Below, in pieces: positions 31,701-36,617 of a stretch of 64,000 nt of DNA. The translations under genes and the position numbers were made by a program. The DNA is from a virus, in IMG/VR virus record IMGVR_UViG_3300042386_001233, positions 1 through 64,000 of that record; one strand, written 5' to 3'. The notes under the pieces are model-generated. The model was not told the DNA's origin, searched no databases, and was given only the letters and a program-made list of their open reading frames with translations. Within the stretch, counting starts at the first letter, position 1. Every line of letters starts with the position of its first letter.

Positions 31701-33068
31701 TTAGACAAAGATAAAAATATTAAACCATCTTTTGGCGCATATATACCATCTCTAGAGAGTACAATGGCTCCTCAACAGTATGGGGCCGGAGTTTATCAGG
31801 GTCCGTCATCCATGCCCACATTTGATTTAACAAAAACTAAGACCGATGCTGCAGCAATGCCAGAAGTTAATGTCAAAGATAATAATGCTGCTCCGATGCC
31901 AGGAACTAAGAAACCAGTAAAGAAAGCTCTCGGGGGTTTAATCTATGCTTCTGAAGGAATGAAGATTCCTAGACCTAATACAATACTATCTAGTTCACAA
32001 TCTAATAGTGGACTATATGATAGATATGCCTCTTCAGTATCACAACCAATAGATATTGGCAAGTCTTCAGAAAATTCTTTTTCAAGATATATAAAATCTG
32101 GTGGTAGAAGAATGTCTGACAACGTCGAGGTTAGACCCAAATTAACAACAGATGAAGTACTACAGTATTTTGAAAACAAAGAAGCAAAAGAACGTCGTGA
32201 AGGTGCTCCTCCTGCTGGCGGTAGGGTTCAATATGCAACTGGTGGAATAGTATACGCAAATAATGGAGCACTAATAAATGCCCAACCAATGGGAACTGAC
32301 ACTGTTCCAGCAATGTTAACTCCTGGCGAGTTTGTTGTCAAAAAAGAACAAGCTCAAAAACACGCTCCAATACTACATGCTATAAATAGTGGAGCATATA
32401 GTAGGGGTGGTATTGTTAATTATTTGGCTAATGGTGGTGTTGTTAATCCAAACTATTTATCGTATGGCGGTTATCCCGACATGGGAGATTTACAAAATCG
32501 TCGCAATCCTTTAAAGGAGATGAGTCAGAGAGTAGCCGAATATAATGCTTCTATGGCTCCTCAACCAGTACCAATGCCCGCTCCAGCACCGGTTCAAGCA
32601 CCCTCTCCAGCACCAGCGGGTGGTGTATCTAGTAATGTTGGTATAGATGTAGCTAATTTACAGTCCATAGTAACTAATTTGCAGAAAACGGTCAATGACT
32701 TTGGAGCATCGATACCTTCACTTTCACAAGTGGCAGAAAGTATGAATACTGGTTTTAGTTCTTTCGTAACAGGAGGATCCCAAATAGGACAAATGTTAAA
32801 TAGCGCTACAGCGGGTCTACAACAAGTTAATCTTCCTGATAGGATTAGACTAGAAGGTTCAGTAAGCAATAACGTAAATATTAACGGTGCTGAAGCAGCC
32901 GCTAGAGTTATGGATACTATGGGTGGGGCTATTCAACAGGGAGCAAATGAACAAATAGGCAGATTCGCAGGAGCTATTAATCGAGGTATTGGTAATTTGG
33001 GTGAAGGAGCATTAGGTCCAGATACTGGTCAAATTATGGGTCAAATAGGTGGTTCAAATTATGTTTAA
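13704..33068 (+). CDS. Giant tape measure protein with embedded enzyme-like modules
   Basis: A 6,454-residue protein. Residues 1-530 match the TP901-type tape measure core ('GTNxNKIVGDI'-like start, 'YDKELVRLQQVTGQT', 'LSSLAPSFDDMNETVEGSIALMRQFG'-type helix, 'TIATGLRTIFTRIQRG'). The motif DTVPAMLTPGEFVV, typical of these proteins, recurs at about 548, 3755 and 6199, with degenerate copies at 2421 and 2476. Between the copies lie modules described in separate entries. Apolar stretches at about 2831-2920 and 4717-4770 could be membrane-active. At about 1.5 A per residue the length would predict up to roughly 0.97 micrometre of tail, less if cargo modules do not span the tube. No ribosome binding site is obvious; a terminator precedes it. 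Tail genes on both sides fit the role. Confidence 0.93.
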   Translation: MATAFNLTAQLNLRGPNNVNKIVGDIKKQLSGITANVNLKLDPNVAKNVKALDASLKSLNSTLSRTSTTATSAASAISSFGRAVNSVSIKNIPSQINATVSSMNKLNKSSGTIGQSLNEAATEMQEFGKQAGLAIRRFAAFTAVTGVIYSLTNSINQGIQAFIEYDKELVRLQQVTGQTAGGLKQLQNSISQLATGLGVSSKELTTVSVTLAQAGLSAKDTERALRALALSSLAPSFDDMNETVEGSIALMRQFGISAGQLEQALGSVNAVAAAFAVEADDLITAIQRTGGVFATASKGVSEGTDALNEFISVFTSVRATTRESAETIATGLRTIFTRIQRGSTIDALKEFGVTLTDSEGKFVGAYRAVQLLSEGLSKLDPRDIKFSRIVEELGGFRQIGKVIPLIQQFSVAQNALKIAQTGQSSLAKDAATAQLSLANQIQKVREEFFALFREIGQSKGFQSLLTGVLTLTRGLIKLADVSKSLLPALSVVLAFKGASALTQFASGFSKGFRPGGGKPEKERPRFADGGRVRRFATGGVVPGSGDRDTVPAMLTPGEFVVRKQAVKSIGTAHLHRINKRAKGGPITVEKLKDINPNAVQPDYRNTEEAKNKVGEKDQTWSTYRDQGRRGKVRSTAVKYMQPRDEVYGDVEYVPIPDPNRSEVEKYFGKIVLKKGIKSINPKDKRISTAYENYAQDKVKTIGARYSGDYDPLDFETGDVKFYSSEENIQKYVSINKVLSKRLRHQNKDNRIKWQPNSPEQKELEPTTIYHPTDLTENNNLKKRISDWILLSQNQRTTQAIREGDSFSFGGLVQKFAEGGEAARIRRVGIIDSDVLRDKINAEKVAQGMESIGSDSIQDYTIQLAKLGVQKRKSGDLKKFRVIAGAAGSGKSSLATGVSANDNATLRKTIRSHIITPQDLDSVDEILTITANVSDAKLEGYLRDADRTYTVSSSTKAEQDLIKRNKESRDITGQGLYGREPGKTKGVPADFGVEEATLIDQLGSKNVVLGRKEDAEGNLTNRFRRKREDELPEIVQAEGFYTGGFAPPTRGHRGAFDTLLANVIAKNPKATLKDILVSVAPNVAMVEGKEGLEHAARYGIFDADFRSLLADVNFKGAMISQDAQSTPGILPKVMEVPSENNRRKFARLKGAMAITSGKEQGVLGKYERAGIEVTDIPRIEDISATKVRELLFSQNYTELDKIVNPEVGAILKGNQPQLKNRSVMVPVLLEELHKAAEANTVLANQKADDILANAPGGPYANVSKKLKTEHPDIAAQVKSIREQRDQFKKSISGAKAHSIISELAAAYPEIYGIDPSRRAATAAASISAEDARSHLGDRVKSLVSGRGAATPEPSLLESIKQNVTKQLAIPKGSGTLPTDSKTITSAFLNTKIPSDPTFGMFSGKTIDPGIVKKVWRQTYPGLSEDKTASYIALKEWLEAQYNTRTGAKTEKLSQAIQESKMVGLVGMLPIGHEKLSGPFTWMLGKNAAGEDVSVTASIIERGLGKQYEEEIKKAQSHAEQGSELLASGLASKMKKRPESLRSLDKAQLETLGQGNIEGAYVEQALARLWANLDNVSTRTRPIDYPDGLGESAELFPGISPTMPTEVKRTINSDSRSDAIEEFQRYFRLIHAIPEPKAKKEAVKALASGGEVQRFMAGGVATKTRKPKEVFGTGETAFPSRISKKYAEEQHSASESLRAKLSWDKYPKDERIMVNEDKVQEAYQQPFDRDRFTSSFKEKISRDSLFERMSDFAKFIGLPQEDLSLALPLQLDFGASSRGGGLGMFSAAEFGKGASGIRPYEGYDLSKFGYGEKEKQESYGLEKLIAAKEKEIKKIRKTPTETFDDGSFSFDSEAFQKTYIELDNLKNRFFRLKDLKREAEKAALAEQNTISSATGRGTIGFAPSMGYASTTQNHSLYHEMTHQLFEGLRTRSAESFTKYRDRVSSLFSGDNDDLADAFDSLTAVTAGGGYTSADVVYGRSYKSNNLSQILSSYYRQNLDSSRGTTPIPEDITKNLASLSTQSTAAKRAREYRPINPQVNEALLQGGAKFGMTQEKINRMEDNGKEEFLTTLIEKAPQLDQNLQGILDSTLTELLSGAGIQRQKYASGGKASRRVDFEAGVGQSPFGGSVSKRLSQSIYNLQKNTGLSDSEFNEIKKTADTYGYNEEEFKEYLAKRIQEKKNKEGLRTNPSALAQQLMPQTRVSTPRQLALAQALKDTSNDIGYRPSTLETIAQARTDVGNATRYAVGGIAKVGKKEDKQYGQISITEDAGMINVGYQKGDNRQGYATGYKMRNNLYYVGLSKATKGYGPRLYDVLMEAVTEKGAMLTSDRSSVSEDAKRVWEYYFKNRGDVKKTPLKPSDWTVNSNLIDPKLYGKKETWPPATDPAWTLQTGYSKSPKLITNTNEVIRKRSGGRLSFETGGTVPALVSNGEAYIPPKIAKRIGYSNLNRMNQADRNGMSKFSSGGISVFKGPGTGTSDSIPANLPVGSFILREKATKALGFNKGGAVPAQRFATGGGVTSMIMEWLSSDMTARTKPKMAPRPDVVNRASVVASNDTTKALDILVKSLNQLGLSAANSADILNKGGQVSYKTIQKALAEDIKRLKISGASIQSIVAAETTLANIRKKSKEEVTKQKNIQGLTSARGNSSTKIVGGQTIGDLQAGSGAGQQAIETQAQMLAAARIRRRGGKVTEKQRSEIMESSYIDSASRITGIKKKEFKAAGISGGDIQKYIAESMKDRKSLAQMDKQLIALKTNELTNSAAYIAASNAEQKRMLTEVQQATKEEISTRRKIINDLAAQNGTKGVGAAGLRDTRNSPILNQIKGFIKSPGKVMGGISAAAGLTAGASDMIAKNIYNMSTTEGQGKAAKTSAAIQSSGTILSTGMAAASQMAAIPVIGPYVAALTAVGTAAAAAADYFYDFTGAQKAATVEFERSVRAKEIGIAMDGLDRAFQNFEKDMGNITLQKALEQAIGNTSSLQIKDNMAERDNAKAEFSLKNRSWSDIFSGNFKGSAQMDALEQGAMDSEMSQKLSPISDKAMALYDKQISSGKSIEDIVNNVRTGNKDAVNAGAAVAFNANPKLWSELEQKVKASGDASEANVLKIKRGIVARELLTNAELQAAVKRSKLERDMEASNRAGRRLAETFDHISETIDQSIQRMQRESEIRQAQANDRVEARRGNAGFDERAVNNRNVGVLTNPKAYQNDPRRIEEAIRAGSSGMSPELAQKMAGGARLEATLPNVMRNAISTELKSNASLGLDEAADAARRKGTEAIRNSGLSEADQKVAIDKLNARIEDEKKKVQDNEKGTPAEQVDSFTDSISDLGPEIANIFGNAGKKLDDIIQARQGIYDTFAKNLQAASEAAKKAREFFSKARDIRYDAGMDLREAQTGVGESFSEAKAKSDSSIARLTGGVTDPQAIGRNIDALMARRDQQMKDRDAALSNPNLTQDQQKDAATKFAKDIQATNNALNDNREALDKLANSAEVAQKALDEVKNIRGLQQDRENFVNQLLTNTPEEADKLNQTFIRLQRNLSGGLNNASNQRDARNAFNDTLRRTGNLREATRAGNTVLADQRKQTLQLMQDPGFRGMMTLNMKNQGMNDQQIDKRFRDQEGMLMQQMAIESGLINNPMVRQALAAKQDPNADPAMKRAADQFLQATGLQAKASEEQGRLELANVQNLLVTATDELRMSIDTLTTTINGSLGKDGERVPGVAGPVVPVPAGARGVARPPRPMATGGKVKTQYASTGQLIDFSPKGTDTVPAMLTPGEFVVNARSTAKHLPLLKAINSGAGVDATSNMSKGGVVYLDNGGLIDEFRKIDANKSNFLEVGEIDLKMIQLLDRDKDNKVSFGEYSSRVKSDGSSGSSRSGSGSSVKSGFKAQDMSFEQYYNNRAQKYAKRYQGTGDEVPRDTDKFANGGMVTPYYLAEGTNRPLSRPVMVALPPKKDPIETARAARKQGVPTKRRPSLVPGDPRAKDAEPSFFRLDLNEDGILDRKEGYPYQDLDKDKDGNITQEEWKNNVLARAKVRKLENTIKIIEKEIAEGKPVPVNFEAMKRTLGFAKIDAGMAAAPGDNKAFIARQKRIDDNMNKRLLGGGSINNPDGSYVFNRELNKIYDRRSAFEEERRAQRAKDENATDEEIFDRTVEAYGAGDSNYWRNSMGVTELPNVYDNSRTLDVIRNESDLSSKGDPNGEKTRAYIDGYIQSQGARQQADRVARGIGAEIDSPDIAVTGTQGPVDNLNYLIDQKEKGRVAEKAARDENFKQENKNREGADARQAKLDQRDKELGIDTSGINRDIYESGGGFSNQPGSGRKVTIEEQKQRKREKAIAARFSFTDKTGKYSTTGTIDKVDFEKGTVRIAKIDPKTGEPITRTVPVFADGQTEEEIKASGRDPERFKVGEKEEQVYTTVPLDKLSDQSRDKARSHGLEKEADKAKAGENFSIGEATGKKRTISGKIFRVDEKAGTAVVQRDSGKLVTIPLEKLAPESRNIALDQAKTATTVTDLTQKQMDADVGNIDVTSSLPEPPIPLAEDFTDRANEVRQETMNNAALEQTKMDQLPMMSEPVPTSGTIDPITGKVVGNNVSMDLNPDGTRTPEQLNILSQQATRDADRRNSNARYEELRGRSKAEDAYDRSWLGENWPKEWGGVQKPKRRLTTKELEELGAMESERGVPALSRLGANTRAEQTRRSAGLDEAQIESLSQQKTEQFKAELEKKNDAEGGVAVGLAAQRAVVPLLAGATAIAAAPALVPAGIIGAGLTIAGGVTASLGANKLQDMALEGTDFDKRQRELAEKRPGATAVGSLLPGLLTGNPLTGATTMGRALATRAASGATEAALGAGIRGATSGGDFGTYEDFRNDFLSGVILPTSNFGSKGSRNYSRPEGPAKPTSLKDVAATVRDEQLAIREENVLAGNERIATKRKQDEVRKAAQAEQRIKDEVEAVKESGREKAVFDFMKPLITRPDKSNSPIVKGVADMVLNHHRDLMARVKSKDILEKGRGLNDEQITTQLTDAGIDPERAAAIVRKRTEANNKAQSDLALERGTRRAEAKERLDAEYRKEVEGVTDPKETAKIKARFQEQLNKEASLIDVDINDKTSANKAGITVQELKQQRAAEAQAKDKAESDKLIQEFDSTLGSSKPTTIDNLPMGEPLDLGVDPLAPITSAKDNAATTAASTKPVDAATVAAKNQTVVKAAEQENTSSLQTSAIPQPKPYNPTDYPIMDSIMRGGKNGHYGPMGTTNITGKQNIHGISGWKTRLIPKDDASAAKIKEFLDTHPDIGEYKLALNEGPVPVFSVYFKKGTKDEALSFAQASEKGLKDSLDPRLYQGADTLLEGTNISARFDARDLKYESASSIIDRQLENSPFSRGFLKAEELNLQIPASNTAAGSTASRAMPSITAGTRGVPDTGYVDWLKTKKFLAKDPKKIASLDAEIQRATNVADDWLKENMSDLYSSSAERTTRESTTQTGGVKPQQQAVVETAIRDATSTPTKSGFVRDKSLSTDKVDDLASAGFGVISPDQEVESVIRGARENSLGVLTKPAALLQPETYQKYADQLLELEKSGKIKITKGASFGTSGQPSIFVGKPENVDTLAKAFESETARTREMGVPASDEFHETVGKALGYSKDSRELFRLRKDWDKAGLDIDTIQDRLQTSRGAAARYMVSEINKAKEQASVEQGVKESTNPPIKPPIDGDEFELGNLGDETPEEKARLDALYPPGSEGFLGPIKPDNVLPEARAESQARTVETKPSSFEQNPEDFTKLIDETLSPFPEDFFPDGSSKPNARVEAEIDSNTVNASSPEALKASAEAQQKLAAQKLAAKSPEQISVEKTYGPLYREAKKANDTAEMARIRSEANAEFKKRSQEASTRAEDKKNSFLPVMGKVLKIAAPIGTAIGYGLGSLLTRDKRKEEPQDPASKLKNASSLQEVYDLISANDRGTKGFSAVEIAMKLREIDPKAYDKSGDEYVNLGELAGMPDSAYDAYLDRLKDRAATAKPVNYPDVPSLDKDKNIKPSFGAYIPSLESTMAPQQYGAGVYQGPSSMPTFDLTKTKTDAAAMPEVNVKDNNAAPMPGTKKPVKKALGGLIYASEGMKIPRPNTILSSSQSNSGLYDRYASSVSQPIDIGKSSENSFSRYIKSGGRRMSDNVEVRPKLTTDEVLQYFENKEAKERREGAPPAGGRVQYATGGIVYANNGALINAQPMGTDTVPAMLTPGEFVVKKEQAQKHAPILHAINSGAYSRGGIVNYLANGGVVNPNYLSYGGYPDMGDLQNRRNPLKEMSQRVAEYNASMAPQPVPMPAPAPVQAPSPAPAGGVSSNVGIDVANLQSIVTNLQKTVNDFGASIPSLSQVAESMNTGFSSFVTGGSQIGQMLNSATAGLQQVNLPDRIRLEGSVSNNVNINGAEAAARVMDTMGGAIQQGANEQIGRFAGAINRGIGNLGEGALGPDTGQIMGQIGGSNYV
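16311..17350 (+). other. Tape measure module: P-loop plus HIGH-type nucleotidyltransferase
   Basis: Residues 884-891 read GAAGSGKS, a Walker A motif after a beta-strand (FRVIA). About 150 residues later comes GGFAPPTRGH (1042-1051), the HIGH-type signature of NMN/pantetheine-phosphate-like adenylyltransferases, and at 1181-1187 ISATKVR, the matching ISSTxxR motif. Kinase and adenylyltransferase halves occur together in NadR-type proteins, but there the adenylyltransferase comes first. The order here is reversed and the P-loop half is short. Activity and substrate are not shown. Confidence 0.72.
18230..18600 (+). other. Tape measure module: possible PD-(D/E)XK nuclease-like fold
   Basis: Residues about 1530-1630: a helix around 'GNIEGAYVEQALARL' (E in the position of the conserved helix-1 glutamate), D1582 in 'PIDYPDGLGE', then E1604-V-K1606 in 'PTEVKRT' before a helix 'SDAIEEFQRYFRLI'. 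The spacing suits a PD-(D/E)XK core. The motif is short and this assignment is weak. Confidence 0.35.
19360..20000 (+). other. Tape measure module: zinc metallopeptidase (HEMTH)
   Basis: HEMTH at residues 1916-1920, inside 'SLYHEMTHQLFEG', is an HExxH zinc-binding motif with the apolar/helix context of gluzincins. A downstream acidic helix ('GKEEFLTTLIEKAP') could supply the third ligand. The module lies between two Gly-Gly linkers (1653 and 2102). A peptidase in a tape measure protein could act on cell-wall peptide or free cargo by cutting the ruler; both are inference. Confidence 0.65.
20436..20783 (+). other. Tape measure module: GNAT acetyltransferase-like
   Basis: Residues about 2245-2360. 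'GYGPRLYDVLMEA' (from 2304) sits where GNAT enzymes bind the pyrophosphate of acetyl-CoA, and is followed by 'LTSDRSSVSEDAKRVWEYY', a pattern seen in small phage GNAT-like proteins. It is flanked by linkers at 2242 and about 2415. Acceptor and activity are unknown. Confidence 0.6.
25125..25740 (+). other. Tape measure module: EF-hand-like calcium loops
   Basis: Loops with EF-hand spacing at residues 3816-3827 (DANKSNFLEVGE), 3837-3848 (DRDKDNKVSFGE), 3981-3992 (DLNEDGILDRKE) and 4000-4011 (DKDKDGNITQEE). The second and fourth have canonical ligands at positions 1, 3, 5, 9 and 12. Another lies at 5955-5966 (DKSGDEYVNLGE, nt 31566-31601). They pair as in true EF-hands. Confidence 0.7.
26676..27180 (+). 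other. Tape measure module: two SHD1-like repeats
   Basis: Residues about 4327-4424 and 4440-4490. Each has a beta-rich part ('FSFTDKTGKYS'; 'KRTISGKIFRVDEK') ending in a (T/V)xPL(D/E)KL motif: 'TVPLDKLSDQSRDKA' and 'TIPLEKLAPESRNIA'. This is the ending of SLA1-homology (SHD1) domains, which are abundant in Planctomycetes proteins. Family assignment is from pattern only. Confidence 0.5.
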
Positions 33069-33088
33069 TCAATATATGAGAATTTATT

Positions 33089-36000
33089 ATGGCAAATAAA
33101 CTGGTAAAAGTTTTTGATAATATAGGATTTAATTTTCAAACCATTAATGGTAAGATTAGTCCTATAAAAATCCTATCTGGATTTAATGGATTAAACCAAA
33201 ATCATGTCGGGTACTATATACCATATATTTGTCGTAACAAAAAACTAGGCCTATTAGAAATTGGTATAGGAGATGTTCAAAATGATGATACCGGCAATGT
33301 AGTAATTAATAAGCATAAAATAGTAGTATCTTCAAACAATAATAATGATGTTAACTTTGGTAACGAAAAAGATAATGAGTTTTTTGTTTTTGCTAATCAA
33401 AATATCTTTAATAGCAGTATCAGCAATGTTGTGGTAATAGATTCAAATACGGTCATAGACAACGTATCCGCTATCTATTTAGCAGATTGCTCGAATCAAC
33501 CAATATCTGTTACACTACCAGAAATATCAAACTCAGAGAATATTGTATTAGAATTTAAAAATATTTCACCAAATTATAATTTATCTATTAGAGACAGTAA
33601 GGATGGTTCGGTATCGATATTAGACGATCAAAAGAGCTATGCTAAACTAGTTCCAACTAATGATTCTTGGGTGTCTTTGGCGGACAATAATACAGAATAC
33701 GTTGGCATCCAATCATCAGACCAGCAGATCTCTGCTCAAAGTTCTCCAACAGGAGACGACTTTTCACTACAATACAAAGAAGGTAGCGACCTTGTTGGGT
33801 CTAATATTTACTGGGATTCAGTTAATAACGACTTATTATTAGGCGCAGACAATAGTACTGACGCTTACTCAGTTATTCCAACATCTGGTAATAGGCCTCT
33901 ATATATTAATCAGAAAAAATTAAATAGCGATTTTGTTGTTTATGGTAGTGGTAATAGGAATTTATTCTTTTCTTATGATGGTAGATTAGGTTTGAATATG
34001 CCTTCGGGATCTCGACCATCTACTATATTTCATATTGTAAATACCGTATGTCAAGAAGGTCTCAGACTAGAAAATCGTAACGCTTGTCACCCAGCAGATA
34101 TCACTTTATTTCATAAGCCTAACTCGGCTATCAACAATGGATCTGTTGTATCACAAATTAACTTGGCTGGTAAAAATACTAGTGGTAATAAAGTAGACTA
34201 CGGAGCTATAGAAGCACTAGCAATTAATACCACATCATCTCTAGAAGAAGGTGGACTACAATTTAAGATTGCTGCCGCATCTACCGGAATAAAAGTTTTT
34301 GATAGTAATTATTCAGCCACTACAGTGGGTTATAGCGGAAATAATTTAACTATTAATCGCACAGGATCAACAGTGGTAAGAAATAACAGTGCCGCTGTTA
34401 GTTTATCTTCTAATAGTGTGAATATAAGTGGATCATCAGTAGCCTTAAGTGCACCTAGTCTAGTATTTGGTAATGCCTCATCCTCCATCAGTGCTCCTGG
34501 TGCTATCTCTGCTGGAGCAATATCTGCAACGTCATTACAGTCAAATAATATAGTCGCCCCAAATATTGGTAGTGGTAGCTTTATTACTACTAACGGAAAT
34601 AATCAATTAGTCGGCAGTACCACAATGTCTGTTAATTCTTTGGGCACCTTAAATCTCCCTATTGCATCAAATAAACTATTGCAAACTACTACTAATGGTG
34701 CAATTACTGGTATTTATTCTACGGATGACTATTTCAGAACAGACGGAGATATTGTCTGGAATAAGTATACGCACAGACTAGTTTCTGCTTGTTTGAAGCA
34801 GATAACATTTATTAATCCTGTTTCTGTTGAAGAATATAGTATTGGGGATCAATTAGCAGTAGTGTTATCGTCATCTACTGTTTATAGAAGAATTGTAGAT
34901 GTTTATATTAATAACAATCTTATTACTGGACTATTAGTTGATCAAGATGTCTCGTCCTCAGATGTTGACGGTATAACAGTATACTCTGTTACTAAGGGTG
35001 GATATCTTGATATGCAAATATCTACCGAGGGTGGAGTAATATCTGACTCTACAAAAAATGTTTTAAGTGCTAGAGCAGGAACAAGCACAACATTTAATAC
35101 ATTACAAAAAGATATAGATTTTTCTGTATACGGTATAGACTCTGTTCCAGCTTTAAAGGTTAAAGCCAATTCTGGTAAAATCAGTATCATTTCTGGCATG
35201 TATCGACCATTTTCGCCCAAGCATGAATTGCCCGCATTTCCAATTGTGGTAACTACTGGCGGCGTTGGTTTATCTAATCTATATTCTTCAGCTAATTTTA
35301 ATTATAGTAATACTCAGAATCTATTTTCTGGTATAGTATCTGATGTTGGGTCTAATGGATTGCCTTCTCATTATGGAACGTATGATCAGAACGGTAATGC
35401 TTCGGAATGGGTAGAAAAACCATACATGCTAGAAAGTAGAGATAAAGAAGAATACGCTGCTGGTGGTTCGTATTCTACTTCAAATGCTTTAGGAGGAAGC
35501 GGTCTCAAACATATTGAGACGTTAACAAGAGCATCTGGCTATTCTTACGTTGGTTTTAGAGTTGCTTCTCTCTACAACACAACAGACCCAACAACCATCT
35601 CTTCAACAGACCAACTATCTATGAGTTTTGTTGGCGTTATTGATCCTCAAAATACCGAAGACGTTTCTACAACATATATAAAAAATGGTGAAACATTTAA
35701 TTCAATAATTATTAATAACCTTGGTGTTGTTGATAATATGTATAGAATTGGTAGATATGAAGTAACTAATAAACAATACTGTCGATTCCTAAATGCTGTG
35801 GCTAAAAATAACGATAGAGGCTTGTATGACTCTAGAATGAGCAGTCAAAATGTTGGTGGTATTAGTCGAATATTTGATGCAGAGTATATCTATACTACTA
35901 AGCCTAATATGGACAATAAGCCCGTATTATTTGTAAACTATTTAAGTGTTATAAGGTTTATAAATTGGCTTCATAATGGAGCTTCTGTAACTATTAGTGA

Positions 36001-36598
36001 GTCAAATATTGACTATAATTTGGATATGGGTGCATATTCCATAATACCTATTGGTACAGACTCATATAATGTTGTTCAATCCTCTTATAGAAAATACTGG
36101 CTACCTAATCTAAATGAGTGGCATAAAGCGGCTTATTTTGAACCAGTAGATGTTAATGCTTATACTGGAACATCAACCGTAATGGTTAAGAGAGAAGATC
36201 CTTATCTTGTTGCCTCTGGTCTAGATTCAGACACTAATAAATTTAAGGAATTATTTGCGAATTTAAGTGTTAGTGGATGGTTATATGTTGATCATTTAAT
36301 TGTCGGAGACGGAACAATACGGTCATCCAAGAGATTTACTGGACTAATTCCATCTACTGGTACTACTACTAATACTCAAAATGTCACAACACAAACTACT
36401 AATAATATTAATTTGCCACCAACCTCATTGGACGATATTATTAATAGCGATAATAATGCTGTAGAAACAACAGCTTCAACAGTATCTGTTGGAACTAGCA
36501 TATCTGGTATCCCACTAAGAAGAGCTCAAGATACTGATTGTGTTGAAAATCCACCTTGGTTCTGCAATCCTAATAATACTGGTCCAAGTTTATTTTAG
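33089..36598 (+). CDS. Tail fibre-like protein with permuted SUMF1/FGE-like domain
   Basis: A 1,169-residue protein directly after the tape measure. Residues 1-200 are a beta-rich start; about 270-560 is fibre-like Ser/Asn/Gly-rich sequence ('INLAGKNTSGNKVDYGAIEALA'-type segments). At 634-705 is a module shared with the next gene (VTKGGYLxMQ ... DIDFSVYG ... SGMY). Residues 753-826 carry the second half of a SUMF1/FGE domain ('YGTYDQNGNASEW', GGS, 'GFRVAS'), and 884-1020 the first half ('GRYEVTNKQYCRFLN', 'RFINWLHNG', 'WLPNLNEWHKAAY'). This is the reverse of the normal order. The catalytic cysteine pair of true FGE is missing, so it is probably a ligand-binding fold. Confidence 0.7.
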   Translation: MANKLVKVFDNIGFNFQTINGKISPIKILSGFNGLNQNHVGYYIPYICRNKKLGLLEIGIGDVQNDDTGNVVINKHKIVVSSNNNNDVNFGNEKDNEFFVFANQNIFNSSISNVVVIDSNTVIDNVSAIYLADCSNQPISVTLPEISNSENIVLEFKNISPNYNLSIRDSKDGSVSILDDQKSYAKLVPTNDSWVSLADNNTEYVGIQSSDQQISAQSSPTGDDFSLQYKEGSDLVGSNIYWDSVNNDLLLGADNSTDAYSVIPTSGNRPLYINQKKLNSDFVVYGSGNRNLFFSYDGRLGLNMPSGSRPSTIFHIVNTVCQEGLRLENRNACHPADITLFHKPNSAINNGSVVSQINLAGKNTSGNKVDYGAIEALAINTTSSLEEGGLQFKIAAASTGIKVFDSNYSATTVGYSGNNLTINRTGSTVVRNNSAAVSLSSNSVNISGSSVALSAPSLVFGNASSSISAPGAISAGAISATSLQSNNIVAPNIGSGSFITTNGNNQLVGSTTMSVNSLGTLNLPIASNKLLQTTTNGAITGIYSTDDYFRTDGDIVWNKYTHRLVSACLKQITFINPVSVEEYSIGDQLAVVLSSSTVYRRIVDVYINNNLITGLLVDQDVSSSDVDGITVYSVTKGGYLDMQISTEGGVISDSTKNVLSARAGTSTTFNTLQKDIDFSVYGIDSVPALKVKANSGKISIISGMYRPFSPKHELPAFPIVVTTGGVGLSNLYSSANFNYSNTQNLFSGIVSDVGSNGLPSHYGTYDQNGNASEWVEKPYMLESRDKEEYAAGGSYSTSNALGGSGLKHIETLTRASGYSYVGFRVASLYNTTDPTTISSTDQLSMSFVGVIDPQNTEDVSTTYIKNGETFNSIIINNLGVVDNMYRIGRYEVTNKQYCRFLNAVAKNNDRGLYDSRMSSQNVGGISRIFDAEYIYTTKPNMDNKPVLFVNYLSVIRFINWLHNGASVTISESNIDYNLDMGAYSIIPIGTDSYNVVQSSYRKYWLPNLNEWHKAAYFEPVDVNAYTGTSTVMVKREDPYLVASGLDSDTNKFKELFANLSVSGWLYVDHLIVGDGTIRSSKRFTGLIPSTGTTTNTQNVTTQTTNNINLPPTSLDDIINSDNNAVETTASTVSVGTSISGIPLRRAQDTDCVENPPWFCNPNNTGPSLF

Positions 36599-36617
36599 AA
36601 AAAATTAAGGAATAATT

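Noticed and set aside
13704-33068. Many reverse-strand frames of 60-170 codons inside the tape measure gene
   Set aside because: They follow from the low frequency of stop codons opposite this gene's codon use; none has recognisable motifs or start signals.
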